Positions 17,989 through 26,613 of a stretch of DNA of 64,000 bases are shown here, piece after piece. Below the pieces are notes generated by a model. It was not told the origin of the DNA and made no database searches. It saw only the letters and a list, made by a program, of their open reading frames with translations. Origin of the DNA: Lachnospiraceae bacterium C1.1 (GTDB lineage: Bacteria; Bacillota; Clostridia; Lachnospirales; Lachnospiraceae). Each line of letters opens with the position of its first letter. Within the stretch, counting starts at the first letter, position 1. The stretch spans positions 434,001 to 498,000 of the forward strand of contig JAUISW010000001.1 of NCBI GenBank assembly GCA_030434875.1, written 5' to 3'. The position numbers were made by a program, and so were the translations under genes.

Positions 17989-18999
17989 ATGAGAAGAAAG
18001 AAAGCTTTATCATTACTGCTTGCTTTTGCAATGGTTTTCACAACTAATATTGCAGCATTTGCAGATGATGTAGTAACAACAGAGTCTACAGTTGAGGTAG
18101 AGTCAACACAGTCACCCAATGCACTTCAGTCAATGAATGACCTTACAGATCAGGTTTCATACAACCGTACTGTAAGCGGCGGATACGTTGAGTACAAGGC
18201 CGGTGTTTACTATGAGAACACAAAGCCTACTCCTGATGATCTTGACATCTATCTTCACCTCGATAACAGCAGTTCCCAGTATAATGGCTGCTATGTTCCG
18301 GTTAAGACTATAAAGATAACAAGCTCAAATAAGAAGAAGGCAGGACAGATCACTTTCAAGGTTAGAAGCATCAAGGGTGCATCTTACATTGTAAGTTCTA
18401 ATAATTTTTATGGATGGCGTGATGCAGCTTCCAAGGAAAAGGTAGAGGAAGAGAATGTTTATGTAGGTGATAGAGAAGATGTTACATCTGCAGGTCTTTC
18501 CAAGAAGCAGGCTAAGGCAGCATATAAAGAGCTTAAGTCATACCTTAAGAGTGTCAAAGGCACAGAGATGACAACGACCATAGTTCCAAGAACTATTTTC
18601 ACAGCCATCGATAAGAGCCTTCTTCCTAAGAAGAACAAGAAGATCTCCTATGAGTGCTATGAGGATGGTTCGGTTAACGCATCAATGTCAAATGATGTAA
18701 AGACTGCTGAAGGTCTTAAGCATACCATAGCTGTTCAGCTTTCTGGCAGCAAGGTAAAGGCATACTACATCACAGCTACTGACGTAAATGAGTCTATCCG
18801 TCTTCAGAATGGTACTACCATCAAGGCAGCACCTGCTGAAAAGAATACGTTCTATGATGGATATGTAGGAAAGTACAAGATCGGTTATACACAGATTAAG
18901 AACAAGTATGTAGATTACAATTCTTCAACAGGTGTTATCACTATCAATGATGACAACTATGCAGTATCTGCAAACCTTGTTGTAAGCAAGACAAAGTAA
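17989..18999 (+). CDS. Secreted protein of unknown function
   Basis: The 336-residue protein has a clear Sec signal peptide (basic start MRRKKALS, hydrophobic core, AFADD near residue 24-28) and no membrane anchor. I recognise no family. The mature part is rich in Lys, Thr, Ser and Tyr and looks like beta-strand secreted domains (TIKITSSNKKKAGQITFKVRS; GKYKIGYTQIKNKYVDYN). ATG 17989 has AGAGAGGA 6 bases upstream and starts exactly at the signal peptide; an in-frame ATG at 17920 is less likely. Lysine is mostly AAG, unlike many neighbours, which suggests high expression. It has its own upstream gap of about 215 bases and is followed by a structured element and a terminator. Confidence 0.75.
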   Translation: MRRKKALSLLLAFAMVFTTNIAAFADDVVTTESTVEVESTQSPNALQSMNDLTDQVSYNRTVSGGYVEYKAGVYYENTKPTPDDLDIYLHLDNSSSQYNGCYVPVKTIKITSSNKKKAGQITFKVRSIKGASYIVSSNNFYGWRDAASKEKVEEENVYVGDREDVTSAGLSKKQAKAAYKELKSYLKSVKGTEMTTTIVPRTIFTAIDKSLLPKKNKKISYECYEDGSVNASMSNDVKTAEGLKHTIAVQLSGSKVKAYYITATDVNESIRLQNGTTIKAAPAEKNTFYDGYVGKYKIGYTQIKNKYVDYNSSTGVITINDDNYAVSANLVVSKTK

Positions 19000-19005
19000 T
19001 TTAAC

Positions 19006-19171
19006 ATGATGTCAGGGTCAAAAGTCATTATCCACGGCAGTCTTGACTGTCGGTGGATGAATGGCTTTATGACCCGCCCCAATATGAGTGTGAAGTGGGG
19101 CGTAGCACCACGAGAACACGAATATTGGGAGATTGTGGGAGCACGAAGTGCGGAGCGATCCATGACATCAT
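19006..19171. repeat. Structured 166-bp element with terminal inverted repeats
   Basis: The ends are a perfect 9-bp inverted repeat, ATGATGTCA and TGACATCAT. Inside is a long hairpin at 19015-19075. It pairs GGGTCA with TGACCC, AAAGTCATT with AATGGCTTT, ATCCAC with GTGGAT and GGCAG with CTGTC. Then come CGCCCCA/TGGGGCG (19075-19102) and GCAC-GAA-GTGC (19141-19151). It lies between the secreted protein and its terminator. It could be a small non-autonomous repeat element or a 3'-UTR RNA structure. No target-site duplication is obvious. Open frames crossing it look spurious. Confidence 0.6.
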
Positions 19172-19190
19172 TTTTGATCTTAACATCAAT

Positions 19191-19227
19191 AAAAAATCCC
19201 GGACTTTTAAGTCCGGGATTTTTTTTA
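19191..19227. terminator. Bidirectional intrinsic terminator
   Basis: A perfect stem AATCCCGGACTT/AGTCCGGGATT with a three-base loop is flanked by A-run and T-run. It serves the secreted-protein gene on the plus strand and the convergent DUF6033 gene on the minus strand. Confidence 0.9.
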
Positions 19228-19231
19228 TAAG

Positions 19232-19984
19232 TCAGATGCTGAAGTCTATGGAACGCCCGAGCATTTTTTCACTTTCTGACTCAACGCTGTCGGTCCGTTT
19301 CTGGATGGAGAATTCGCTGATCTTTTTCAGCAGTCCCTCAAGGCTGTTGGAAGTAAGAACTTCAACATCACCTTTTTCCAATGCTGCCTTACGCTTTTCT
19401 TCACGGTCAGCTTTTTCAGATCTTTTCTCAGCGATTTTTTCGTCTGCTTCTGCTTTTTCTTTACGTTTTTCACGGATCTCGCTCATTTTTTCAGAAGCTG
19501 ATTCATTTGCCTTATTCATAACTGCAAAGAAGCTCGTATTGCCATCTTTATCGGCGGTGATACCATAGGAGAGAATGTCTGAATTACTTTCTGCTGCCTT
19601 GCCCAAGGTTGAGGAAGCCTGCCTTGCCATTTCAATGATGCCTTCATATTTATTACGGAGACCTTCGTCATTTGCCATGGCTTCGACTTCATCTTCACCA
19701 ATAACCACTACCATTTTGTTGGCATTTCCGAAACTTGCCAGATTTGCCTTTGCTTCTTCTTTTTTGTCAGCGCTTACGATGACGAAGTCCATGTCTGAAT
19801 ATTTCTGACGGAGTTCTTTGTAGTAATCTTTAGCCTTGTCACTTAGATTTACGTCACCGAAGGTGGTACCATATTCTTCCGTAGTTTTCTGAACAGTTTT
19901 CTGACTGTTTTTCTTTGTTTTCACTGTGCCGTCCAGAGCATTGTTGCTCATCATACTGTTTAATGCATCAGATATAGAACTCAT
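19232..19984 (-). CDS. DUF6033-like uncharacterised protein
   Basis: The 250-residue cytoplasmic-type protein has no signal peptide or membrane helix. It has a Ser/Asn-rich start (MSSISDALNSMM), a central region containing FVIVSADKKEEAKANLASF and VVVIGEDEVEAMA, and a highly charged, probably coiled-coil segment (about residues 165-205). It resembles proteins annotated DUF6033 in Lachnospiraceae; the function is unknown. The chosen ATG at 19984 has AAGGAGG 8 bases upstream, and the open frame extends 20 codons further. Single gene, convergent with the secreted protein. Confidence 0.75.
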   Translation of the reverse strand: MSSISDALNSMMSNNALDGTVKTKKNSQKTVQKTTEEYGTTFGDVNLSDKAKDYYKELRQKYSDMDFVIVSADKKEEAKANLASFGNANKMVVVIGEDEVEAMANDEGLRNKYEGIIEMARQASSTLGKAAESNSDILSYGITADKDGNTSFFAVMNKANESASEKMSEIREKRKEKAEADEKIAEKRSEKADREEKRKAALEKGDVEVLTSNSLEGLLKKISEFSIQKRTDSVESESEKMLGRSIDFSI

Positions 19985-20197
19985 AATTAAACCTCCTTGT
20001 TTGAAATGCATGACATCCTTGTTCATATGGCGATATGCCTTCATTATCTTATCGGCAGATCATAATAAAAAATCAAGACTTGTTTTATAAAAAATTAAAA
20101 ATATTAGAGCTGATTGTATATTATTAAAAACCATAAAGCCATTATTCATAAGTTATAATTAATCTATATCATATTTTGAATACAGGAGGTAATTTTC

Positions 20198-20452
20198 ATG
20201 AGGGTTCTTTTTGATAATGCTGATGTTAGAGAGGTTGCCAGTGCAGAGGTTAAGCCTATGGATCTGGGTGGGGGCAAGATAGTCGGGACACAGATCAATT
20301 TTATCCTGTATCCGACAGGTGACCATATGACTGTAATTTATAAAGACAGTATCTCGATCGAAGAGTCAGGTCAGAGGGCACTTGATTTCATAAAGACTCT
20401 TTATGAGAAAGGATATGCAGACCTTTCTAACGAGCCTATAGAGAAACTTTGA
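20198..20452 (+). CDS. Small conserved-looking protein of unknown function
   Basis: The 84-residue protein MRVLFDNADVREV... has a strong ribosome site (AGGAGG) and is free of membrane segments. The pattern looks like a small alpha/beta domain (FILYPTGDHMTVIYKDS, then a helix ESGQRALDFIKTLYEKGY). No family was recognised. It stands alone between the DUF6033-like gene (divergent) and the chemoreceptor. An 8-bp hairpin AGCCGGCA/TGCCGGCT 18 bases after its stop has no T-run. Confidence 0.65.
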   Translation: MRVLFDNADVREVASAEVKPMDLGGGKIVGTQINFILYPTGDHMTVIYKDSISIEESGQRALDFIKTLYEKGYADLSNEPIEKL

Positions 20453-20469
20453 GGTACTATTCAGTTAAC

Positions 20470-20491
20470 AGCCGGCACATTGCTGCCGGCT
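20470..20491. terminator. Hairpin after the small orphan gene (weak terminator)
   Basis: AGCCGGCA and TGCCGGCT pair perfectly around a six-base loop. The following sequence (CAGTAAGG) lacks a T-run, so this may be a Rho-independent terminator of low strength or only an mRNA-stabilising hairpin. Confidence 0.4.
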
Positions 20492-20555
20492 CAGTAAGGA
20501 CATAAAGTGGGAATACTTTGAATGCTGATCATAAGTGCGAGTGGGAGATTTTGTT

Positions 20556-22604
20556 ATGGCGAATAATGAAGCGAAAGAGGAATTAAAAGAGGAAATTACA
20601 GAAAGAAAGCTTAAAAAAAGCATAAGCACCTTACTGCTTTCTATCCTTTTACCGGTAACTATTGTTGGGATAGTGGTCATAATACTGGTCATTACGGGGC
20701 AGGCAGAAAAAACGATACGGTCGCTTTCGTTTTCTGACCTGAAGGCGGAAACTGCAGTGAACGCAGAAAGCCTGTCAATGGTGTATGAGGATATAGAATC
20801 CAAGTACGATAAATACATTGAGATCCTGGAGTCAACTGATTTTGAATCAGAGGAGAAGCTTTTTGAATTTCTTGAGGCTACTGTGTATTATGAGGATGAG
20901 GCAGACTTTCTGATAACAGTAGGATTTGAGGATGATTCCTATGTCCTTTCAAATCACCAGAGGCTTGATGAGAGCTGGAAGCCGAGTGAGAGACCATGGT
21001 ACAAGCAGGCATGGGAAATAGAAGGATACTCCAATACGGAACCTTATATAGATTCGACTACCGGCAATCTTGGGATTTCAATAGTTAAGAAATTCACCCT
21101 GAAATCCGGGAAAAAGGGAGCTATATGTATCGATGCCTACCTTGATAACATGCATGATCAGGTGGCAGCCCTGACCCCGATGGGAAGCGGTAAATCCGCA
21201 TTACTTGATTTTGAGCATCAGTATATAGTATCGTTCTTTGATGAGGAATTTGAAGGCAAGGCATTTTCGGAAGTGGATGATGAATTTGTAACAGGCGCTG
21301 TAGAATATATGAACCAGAATTCTAACGATGTTGCAAAGATCAATACGATCAATGGAAAAACCTATATTTATGCAGTTGATGTACCCGGAACGAGCTGGAC
21401 TCTGATATCGACAGTTCCTGAGAGTGCTACATTAAAAGAACTCAGGCATTTCCAGATGATATCATATATCCTGATGATAATAATCGTAATAGTCATAGCT
21501 CTTATTATTCTTTATACCGTAAGGAATTATGTAGCGCAGCCGGTAAAGGCACTTGCAAGGAAGATCGAGATGGTTTCTGCAGGAGACTTTACTGCTGAGT
21601 TTAAGCCCGGAAAGGGTGATGAGATCGGACTTATCAGGGATGAACTAAGGGAATATACTGAAAAGATGAGGACTTCTTTGCGAGAGATACAGTCCACAGC
21701 TGAAGAACTTAAAAAAGAAGCGGAACACAGTAAAGATGCAGCAAAGAGCATGACTGAGCAGACTGGTGAGCAGTCCAACTCCATGCAGCAGATCCAGGAA
21801 GCCATGGAGGGCATGACAAATGCTGTAAGCGAGCTTGCAGGTAATGCTACAGAGCTTGCCGGTGCGGTCAATGAGCTTACAGAAAAAGGAAATGAAGCTA
21901 ATGACACTGTTATCAGACTTGTAGAGCAGGCCGAGACAGGACAGAAGGATATGTCTTCTGTTCAGGATAACATGGATCATATCTGTGATTCCATGGATGA
22001 AATGAATAAGGTTGTTATCGGTGTAGGAGAATCTGCTGAAAAGATCACCGGAATCGTTGAAATGATCGATTCCATAGCAATGCAGACGAACCTTCTGTCG
22101 CTCAATGCTTCAATAGAGGCGGCAAGAGCAGGAGAAGCAGGAAAGGGATTTGCTGTAGTTGCTGGTGAAATAGCAAAACTTGCACAGGACAGCTCTGAAT
22201 CAGCCGGAAAGATCGCAGAGATCATTCACGATATTACAGAGCAGATAAGAGTTCTTTCGGAGAAATCACAGGCAAATGTTAATGCGATCTCCTCCAGCGC
22301 AGAAGCGGTCACAACTGCAGGAGATACTTTTGAAAGAATTTACAAAGAACTCAATGATACAAGCTCGACCATGCAGAATATGATCAAGATGATGGGCGGA
22401 GTTGACGGAATAGCATCTTCGGTAGCTGCTATTTCAGAGGAACAGTCAGCAAGTTCGGAAGAAGTTACTGCCACTGTTGAAAATCTTGCAACCAGTGCAC
22501 AGAGAGTTGCAGAAGAGAGCAAGGGTGTTGATGAAAGCGCAAATATTGTAGCTGAATCTGCTGTATCTATTGGTGAAGAACTCGGAAAATTCAAGATCGA
22601 CTGA
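20556..22604 (+). CDS. Methyl-accepting chemotaxis protein
   Basis: This 682-residue transmembrane chemoreceptor has a membrane helix at about residues 20-45 ([20 protein letters not shown]), a periplasmic-type dCache sensing domain (WYKQAW and [17 protein letters not shown] are typical) and a second helix near 305-325. A HAMP domain and a long signalling coiled coil follow. The hairpin tip reads [23 protein letters not shown], then [15 protein letters not shown]. The start is taken at ATG 20556, with GGGAG upstream; a GTG at 20535 is possible. The ligand is unknown, though dCache domains commonly bind small metabolites. It forms a single-gene unit with its own terminator. Confidence 0.93.
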   Translation: MANNEAKEELKEEITERKLKKSISTLLLSILLPVTIVGIVVIILVITGQAEKTIRSLSFSDLKAETAVNAESLSMVYEDIESKYDKYIEILESTDFESEEKLFEFLEATVYYEDEADFLITVGFEDDSYVLSNHQRLDESWKPSERPWYKQAWEIEGYSNTEPYIDSTTGNLGISIVKKFTLKSGKKGAICIDAYLDNMHDQVAALTPMGSGKSALLDFEHQYIVSFFDEEFEGKAFSEVDDEFVTGAVEYMNQNSNDVAKINTINGKTYIYAVDVPGTSWTLISTVPESATLKELRHFQMISYILMIIIVIVIALIILYTVRNYVAQPVKALARKIEMVSAGDFTAEFKPGKGDEIGLIRDELREYTEKMRTSLREIQSTAEELKKEAEHSKDAAKSMTEQTGEQSNSMQQIQEAMEGMTNAVSELAGNATELAGAVNELTEKGNEANDTVIRLVEQAETGQKDMSSVQDNMDHICDSMDEMNKVVIGVGESAEKITGIVEMIDSIAMQTNLLSLNASIEAARAGEAGKGFAVVAGEIAKLAQDSSESAGKIAEIIHDITEQIRVLSEKSQANVNAISSSAEAVTTAGDTFERIYKELNDTSSTMQNMIKMMGGVDGIASSVAAISEEQSASSEEVTATVENLATSAQRVAEESKGVDESANIVAESAVSIGEELGKFKID

Positions 22605-22618
22605 TCATTGTAATTTAC

Positions 22619-22650
22619 AGGAACCTGCATTTATTGTGGGTTCCTTTTTT
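22619..22650 (+). terminator. Intrinsic terminator after the chemoreceptor
   Basis: AGGAACC pairs with GGTTCCT around a loop of about 13 bases, followed by TTTTTT. It closes the chemoreceptor unit. Confidence 0.85.
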
Positions 22651-22754
22651 AATAAAAATTTATACCTATCTTTTGTTGAATCGTATAAATTAATAAATTA
22701 AGATATTAACTTTTAAGTCGCAGGATTATTTTTGATCATAAGGAGGTTCAGAAT

Positions 22755-22994
22755 ATGAAGGAAATTAATGATTCCAAGCTTGATAGTGTAGTAGGTGGCG
22801 GTAATGGCGGTGGAATTTTCAACGCCAAGGATATAGTAGGTCATAAAGAAGGAAAGGAATGGGAAGTTTTAGATAAAAAGGGGGAAGTAATAGCACGCTG
22901 CTCCAGCAGAGATGAAGCTATTTATGAGGCTGGCAAAAAGGATGTCGGATTCAAGGAAATAGGCTGGGACGAAGTCTGCAGGATGCGTGGATAA
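22755..22994 (+). CDS. Small protein with double-glycine-type leader
   Basis: The 79-residue protein begins MKEINDSKLDSVVGGGNGGG. This looks like a bacteriocin or RiPP double-glycine leader: an acidic helix ending LDSVVGG, after which a PCAT/ComA-type exporter would cut. The rest (KEGKEWEVLDKKGEVIARCSSRDEAIYEA) looks like a small folded domain with two Cys (C51, C75). It has a strong ribosome site (AAGGAGG) and is followed by a terminator, so it is a stand-alone unit. No exporter or modifying enzyme is next to it. The leader assignment is pattern-based and moderate. Confidence 0.65.
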   Translation: MKEINDSKLDSVVGGGNGGGIFNAKDIVGHKEGKEWEVLDKKGEVIARCSSRDEAIYEAGKKDVGFKEIGWDEVCRMRG

Positions 22995-23013
22995 AATATA
23001 AAAATCTTAAATG

Positions 23014-23043
23014 GAGAAGTCCTGTGAAGGGCTTCTCTTTTTC
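23014..23043 (+). terminator. Intrinsic terminator after the double-glycine peptide gene
   Basis: GAGAAG pairs with CTTCTC, with CC/GG continuing inside after one mismatch, and a T-rich run follows (CTCTTTTTCTGTTTT). Confidence 0.8.
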
Positions 23044-23181
23044 TGTTTTCGCAAAAAAACAAAAAGAATAATAAATTTTATAAATTTTTTTTGTGTTATA
23101 ACTGATATTTCTACTGAGGGATTTTAATATTTACATATCGGACTTGCTCAAAAGTCCTGAAAGATAATGAGGGGATAAAGA

Positions 23182-23526
23182 ATGACAGTAGAGGAATTTT
23201 ATAATAATACAGGCGGAGACTATGAAGAGATCATAAAGCGGCTTAAGGCTCCTGAGAAGGTTGTCCGTTTTGTAAACATGTTTATGAAGGATGGAAATTA
23301 CAATGACCTTAAAGCTGCCATAGAGGAAAAAAATGCTGAGGCGGCTTTTAAGGCTGCACATAACCTAAAAGGAGTATCGGCAAATCTGTCATTTAAGAAA
23401 CTTACAGCTGCTGCATCCGATATCACAGAAGCTTTGAGAAACGGGGAACTCGAAAAAGCAATAGAGATAATGCCCAGAGTTTCGGAATGTTATGAGCTTA
23501 TAGCTGCCCTGGTCGGGGAACTGTGA
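23182..23526 (+). CDS. HPt (histidine phosphotransfer) protein
   Basis: The 114-residue four-helix HPt protein has the phospho-accepting His60 in AAFKAAHNLKGVSANLSF, the classic HxLKG motif. It passes phosphate between a hybrid kinase and a response regulator. The histidine kinase gene starts 16 bases after its stop, so the two form one operon. The kinase lacks a receiver domain, so an intermediate receiver must come from elsewhere or has been lost. Confidence 0.88.
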   Translation: MTVEEFYNNTGGDYEEIIKRLKAPEKVVRFVNMFMKDGNYNDLKAAIEEKNAEAAFKAAHNLKGVSANLSFKKLTAAASDITEALRNGELEKAIEIMPRVSECYELIAALVGEL

Positions 23527-23542
23527 GGAAGGGGGAGAGGAT

Positions 23543-24760
23543 TTGAACAGTTTTGCCATGGTTACAGAGGTTTTTGACAAGACCTCTGAGATAATCTGTT
23601 TTTTTGATTCCGAAGGTCTGATAAGATATATGAACCAGAGCGGAAAGAATGAATTAAAAGCAGAAGTGATGGAAACAAACATAAGGGAGATCCTGCCTAA
23701 TTTTTTCCCTCAGGACACAGATATATTTTCTTTTATATCTTCGCAGACATCGGAAGAGATAAAAGCTGATGCTTACAGAAAGAACCATAGCTGCTTTCCT
23801 GTAAAAATGAAGGTTTTTATCGCAGACAATATCTCAGGAAAAGAGATGGGAATCTGCATAATAACGGATATACGGGATTATGACCTTCAGGAAAAACAGA
23901 AAAAAAAGATGGAAGAGGAAATGAAAGAAGTCCTTAAGGCACAGGATACTTTCGTTGCGAACCTTACCCATGAGCTCAGAACGCCGGTCAATGGGATAAA
24001 GGGACATATAAATAACCTAAAAGCGGATGAAGAGGACGCAGGAAAAAGAAGGACTATGAACATAGTCCTGAACTGCTGCGAAAACATGGAAAAGATCATT
24101 GATAATCTTCTGGATTATGCAAAGATTGAAAATGACAAGATGGAAATACAGGAAGAGAAGTTTTCGCTGTATAAGCTTATCGATGACTGTATAAATACTT
24201 CCATATCCGTTGCGAATGAAAAGGGACTTAATCTTACAAGTCATATAGCAGATAACGTGCCCAATGAGGTGACAGGTGATGAATTCCGGCTGAGTCAGGT
24301 AATTAACAATCTTATCAATAATGCGCTCAAATTCACGTCTATGGGGCACGTGGCGCTGGAAGTCTACAAAACAAAACAATCAGGGAAAACAGCTGAACTT
24401 ACTTTTTTTGTTATGGATACAGGCATAGGTATGTCTGAAGAAGATAAGGACAAGCTTTTTAAAAGTTTCACACAGGCTGATGGCTCGATAACCAGAAAAT
24501 ATGGCGGGACCGGGCTGGGTCTTTATGTGTGTAAACAGATCGTCGAGCTGATGGGAGGCCATATAGAGGTTGACAGTGAAAAGGGCAAGGGATCGACATT
24601 CATATTCACGGTAAACCTGGGCTGTGAGAATGAAGATGGAGCCGATGGTGAGGAACTCACTATAGAAGACCTTAAAAGCTCTCTGATATTTGACAGGGAG
24701 CACGAGGATAAGGAGGAAATGCTGGAGTATGGAAATCCCAGAAATCTCGGCATCAATTAA
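23543..24760 (+). CDS. PAS-domain sensor histidine kinase, no receiver domain
   Basis: The 405-residue soluble kinase has a PAS-like sensor (about 1-115; ICFFDSEGLIRYMNQSG) and a HisKA dimerisation helix with H143 in NLTHELRTPVNGI. The ATPase domain shows VINNLINNALKFT, DTGIGM, KLFKSFTQADGSITRKYGGTGLGL. It starts at TTG 23543 after GGGGGAGAGGA; ATG 23558 is an alternative. The partner HPt gene upstream implies a multistep phosphorelay, in which such kinases normally end in a receiver. Here the chain stops about 45 residues after the ATPase domain in an odd tail (EYGNPRNLGIN) that overlaps the next gene in another frame. This may be a deletion end-point. Confidence 0.85.
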   Translation: MNSFAMVTEVFDKTSEIICFFDSEGLIRYMNQSGKNELKAEVMETNIREILPNFFPQDTDIFSFISSQTSEEIKADAYRKNHSCFPVKMKVFIADNISGKEMGICIITDIRDYDLQEKQKKKMEEEMKEVLKAQDTFVANLTHELRTPVNGIKGHINNLKADEEDAGKRRTMNIVLNCCENMEKIIDNLLDYAKIENDKMEIQEEKFSLYKLIDDCINTSISVANEKGLNLTSHIADNVPNEVTGDEFRLSQVINNLINNALKFTSMGHVALEVYKTKQSGKTAELTFFVMDTGIGMSEEDKDKLFKSFTQADGSITRKYGGTGLGLYVCKQIVELMGGHIEVDSEKGKGSTFIFTVNLGCENEDGADGEELTIEDLKSSLIFDREHEDKEEMLEYGNPRNLGIN

Positions 24761-25535
24761 AGACATTGCTAACAAGACAAATAAAAATGCTGATAATTCC
24801 CGCAAAATGGAAAACATGGTCACAACAATGCTTGATGACGCAAAGATGGGTAAGGCAGCGGTTGACAGTGTAAACGGCTCAATGAATAATATAAGCGAAT
24901 CCTCACACAATATCAGCAAAGTAGTTAAAAACATTGATGATATCGCATTCCAGACAAATATACTTGCCCTTAATGCAACAGTTGAGGCAGCAAGGGCAGG
25001 AGTACACGGACGCGGATTTGCCGTTGTTGCTGAAGAAGTCAAGAATCTTTCGACACTTTCCTCAAAGGCTGCCCATGAAACAGCTGAACTTGTACAGCAT
25101 GCGATAGATATGGCTGAGGACGGAACAAAACAGGTTGAAACAATGACTGAGGCTATCAGCAAGATTTCAGAGGCTATCGAGACTATAGCAAATGTTGTTT
25201 CCGAGGTTGCTTCTTCATCAGATGAGCAGGCAACGGCAATTGCACAGATAAATCAGGCAATAGGACAGATTTCACAGGTTGTACAGACGGATTCCGCAAC
25301 AAGTGAAGAGTGTGCGGCAGCCGCTGAAACACTTTCTAACCATGCGCAGAATCTCCGTGATGTAATATCAGGCTTCAAGCTTAAAAATGCCGCATCCGGT
25401 TTTGGCGGAAATTCATTCGGATCATCAGGCGGATTCTCATCACCTTCAATGGCTATGGGTATAGGCTCACAGGATAATACAAATTTTGATAACGAGAGCA
25501 TAATTTCTCTTGAAGGAAATCTTGGCAAATATTAA
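24729..25535 (+). CDS. Methyl-accepting chemotaxis signalling domain, N-terminally truncated
   Basis: The 268 residues hold only the cytoplasmic signalling coiled coil of a chemoreceptor. The start MEIPEISASIKDIANKTNKN corresponds to the middle of the usual descending helix. The tip reads DDIAFQTNILALNATVEAARAG, then GRGFAVVAEEVKNL. A Gly/Ser-rich tail follows (FGGNSFGSSGGFSSPS). No sensor, membrane helix or HAMP domain is present. The start lies inside the kinase gene's 3' end in another frame, with AAGGAGG 12 bases upstream. It could be a real soluble receptor fragment coupled to the kinase, or the product of a deletion that fused two genes. The signalling tip itself is intact. Confidence 0.75.
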   Translation: MEIPEISASIKDIANKTNKNADNSRKMENMVTTMLDDAKMGKAAVDSVNGSMNNISESSHNISKVVKNIDDIAFQTNILALNATVEAARAGVHGRGFAVVAEEVKNLSTLSSKAAHETAELVQHAIDMAEDGTKQVETMTEAISKISEAIETIANVVSEVASSSDEQATAIAQINQAIGQISQVVQTDSATSEECAAAAETLSNHAQNLRDVISGFKLKNAASGFGGNSFGSSGGFSSPSMAMGIGSQDNTNFDNESIISLEGNLGKY

Positions 25536-25538
25536 GGG

Positions 25539-25680
25539 AACTGTTCAGCAGCGCGAAGCACTTGCTGCTGAGCGACTGCACGGTAACCAAAAGCAGCATG
25601 TGCCGCTCCCCGGACTTTTCATGCCGATAGGCCTCGGGGGCGGCGTAACTGTTCAGGGTACCTGAACAGTTATTTTTTTC
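25539..25680 (+). ncRNA. Structured leader or repeat with terminator, unknown family
   Basis: About 140 unusually GC-rich bases form at least three stems. These are TCAGCAGC/GCTGCTGA (25545-25571), GCCGC-T-CCCCG/CGGGG-GCGGC (25602-25644) with an inner GCC-GATA-GGC, and a 12-bp terminator stem. The 10-mer AACTGTTCAG occurs twice: at the 5' edge (25539-25548) and as the 5' arm of the terminator (25647-25656). The upstream copy can therefore pair with the terminator's 3' arm, an anti-terminator layout. It could regulate the methyltransferase gene 70 bases downstream, or be a terminator-bearing repeat. No known riboswitch class was recognised. Confidence 0.5.
25646..25679 (+). terminator. Strong intrinsic terminator
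   Basis: TAACTGTTCAGG and CCTGAACAGTTA form a perfect 12-bp stem with a three-base loop, followed by seven T. It separates the chemoreceptor fragment from the methyltransferase gene. Confidence 0.88.
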
Positions 25681-25749
25681 TTTTCTTTTTCTCTTATTTG
25701 CATTACAATAAACTGTAAATGCTGTTTTTTGAAAGGATTTTTTTAACGA

Positions 25750-26613
25750 ATGTGGATTGCAGATAAGTGGAAAGATTATGAGGTTATTGATACATCTGAC
25801 GGTGAAAAGCTGGAAAGATGGGGAAAATATACACTTATAAGACCTGATCCCCAGGTAATATGGAATACTGAAAAAAAGGCTCAGGGCTGGAGCAAATGCT
25901 CGGCACATTATCACAGAAGCTCAAAGGGCGGAGGAAACTGGGAATTTTTTGATCTTCCGGAAGAATGGACGATAGGATACAGCAGGCTTAAATTCAACTT
26001 AAAACCTTTTTCGTTTAAGCATACGGGACTTTTTCCTGAACAGGCGGTAAACTGGGAATGGATGAAGGAAAAGATCAGAAATTCCGGAAGGAAGATAAGG
26101 GTTCTGAATTTATTTGCATATACGGGAGGGGCAACCTTATCCTGCGCGGAAGCAGGAGCACATGTAACACATGTGGATGCCTCAAAGGGCATGGTAGGAT
26201 GGGCAAAAGAAAATGCTGCCCTTTCAGGACTTGACAGCTCCTCTTTCAGATGGCTCGTAGATGATTGTGGTAAATTTGTCGAGAGGGAAATACGCCGCGG
26301 AAATAAATATGATGCGATAATCATGGATCCGCCTTCATATGGTAGGGGACCAAAGGGAGAAATATGGAAGATAGAGGAGTCTATTTATCCTTTCCTTGAG
26401 CTTACATCTAAAATATTATCGGATCATCCGCTTTTTGTTCTTTTGAATTCATATACAACAGGACTTCAGCCGGCAGTTCTTACATATATGCTGTCAACAG
26501 TTTTTTCAAAAAAATTTGGTGGTCATGTGGAATCAGACGAAATAGGACTCAGGGTAAGAGAGTCAGGGCTGAATCTCCCATGTGGTGCAAGCGGAAGATG
26601 GCTTAATGATTAA
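25750..26613 (+). CDS. Class I SAM-dependent rRNA methyltransferase (COG1092, RlmI/RlmK-like)
   Basis: This 287-residue methyltransferase probably modifies cytosine or guanine in 23S rRNA. The SAM site is VLNLFAYTGGATLSCAEAGA, followed by HVDASKGMVGWAKENAALSG. The catalytic-region motif is IIMDPPSYGRGPKGEIW. The start region (WKDYEVIDTSDGEKLERWGKYTLIRPDPQVIW) is the short beta domain of this subfamily. It lacks the N-terminal PUA domain of E. coli RlmI (about 396 residues). No ribosome site better than GAAAGGA lies upstream of the ATG. The exact target base is not deducible. Confidence 0.85.
   Translation: MWIADKWKDYEVIDTSDGEKLERWGKYTLIRPDPQVIWNTEKKAQGWSKCSAHYHRSSKGGGNWEFFDLPEEWTIGYSRLKFNLKPFSFKHTGLFPEQAVNWEWMKEKIRNSGRKIRVLNLFAYTGGATLSCAEAGAHVTHVDASKGMVGWAKENAALSGLDSSSFRWLVDDCGKFVEREIRRGNKYDAIIMDPPSYGRGPKGEIWKIEESIYPFLELTSKILSDHPLFVLLNSYTTGLQPAVLTYMLSTVFSKKFGGHVESDEIGLRVRESGLNLPCGASGRWLND

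Noticed and set aside
19006..19568. Plus-strand open frames starting in the structured element
   Set aside because: They cross hairpins and a terminator and run antisense to the DUF6033-like gene, which has a proper ribosome site.
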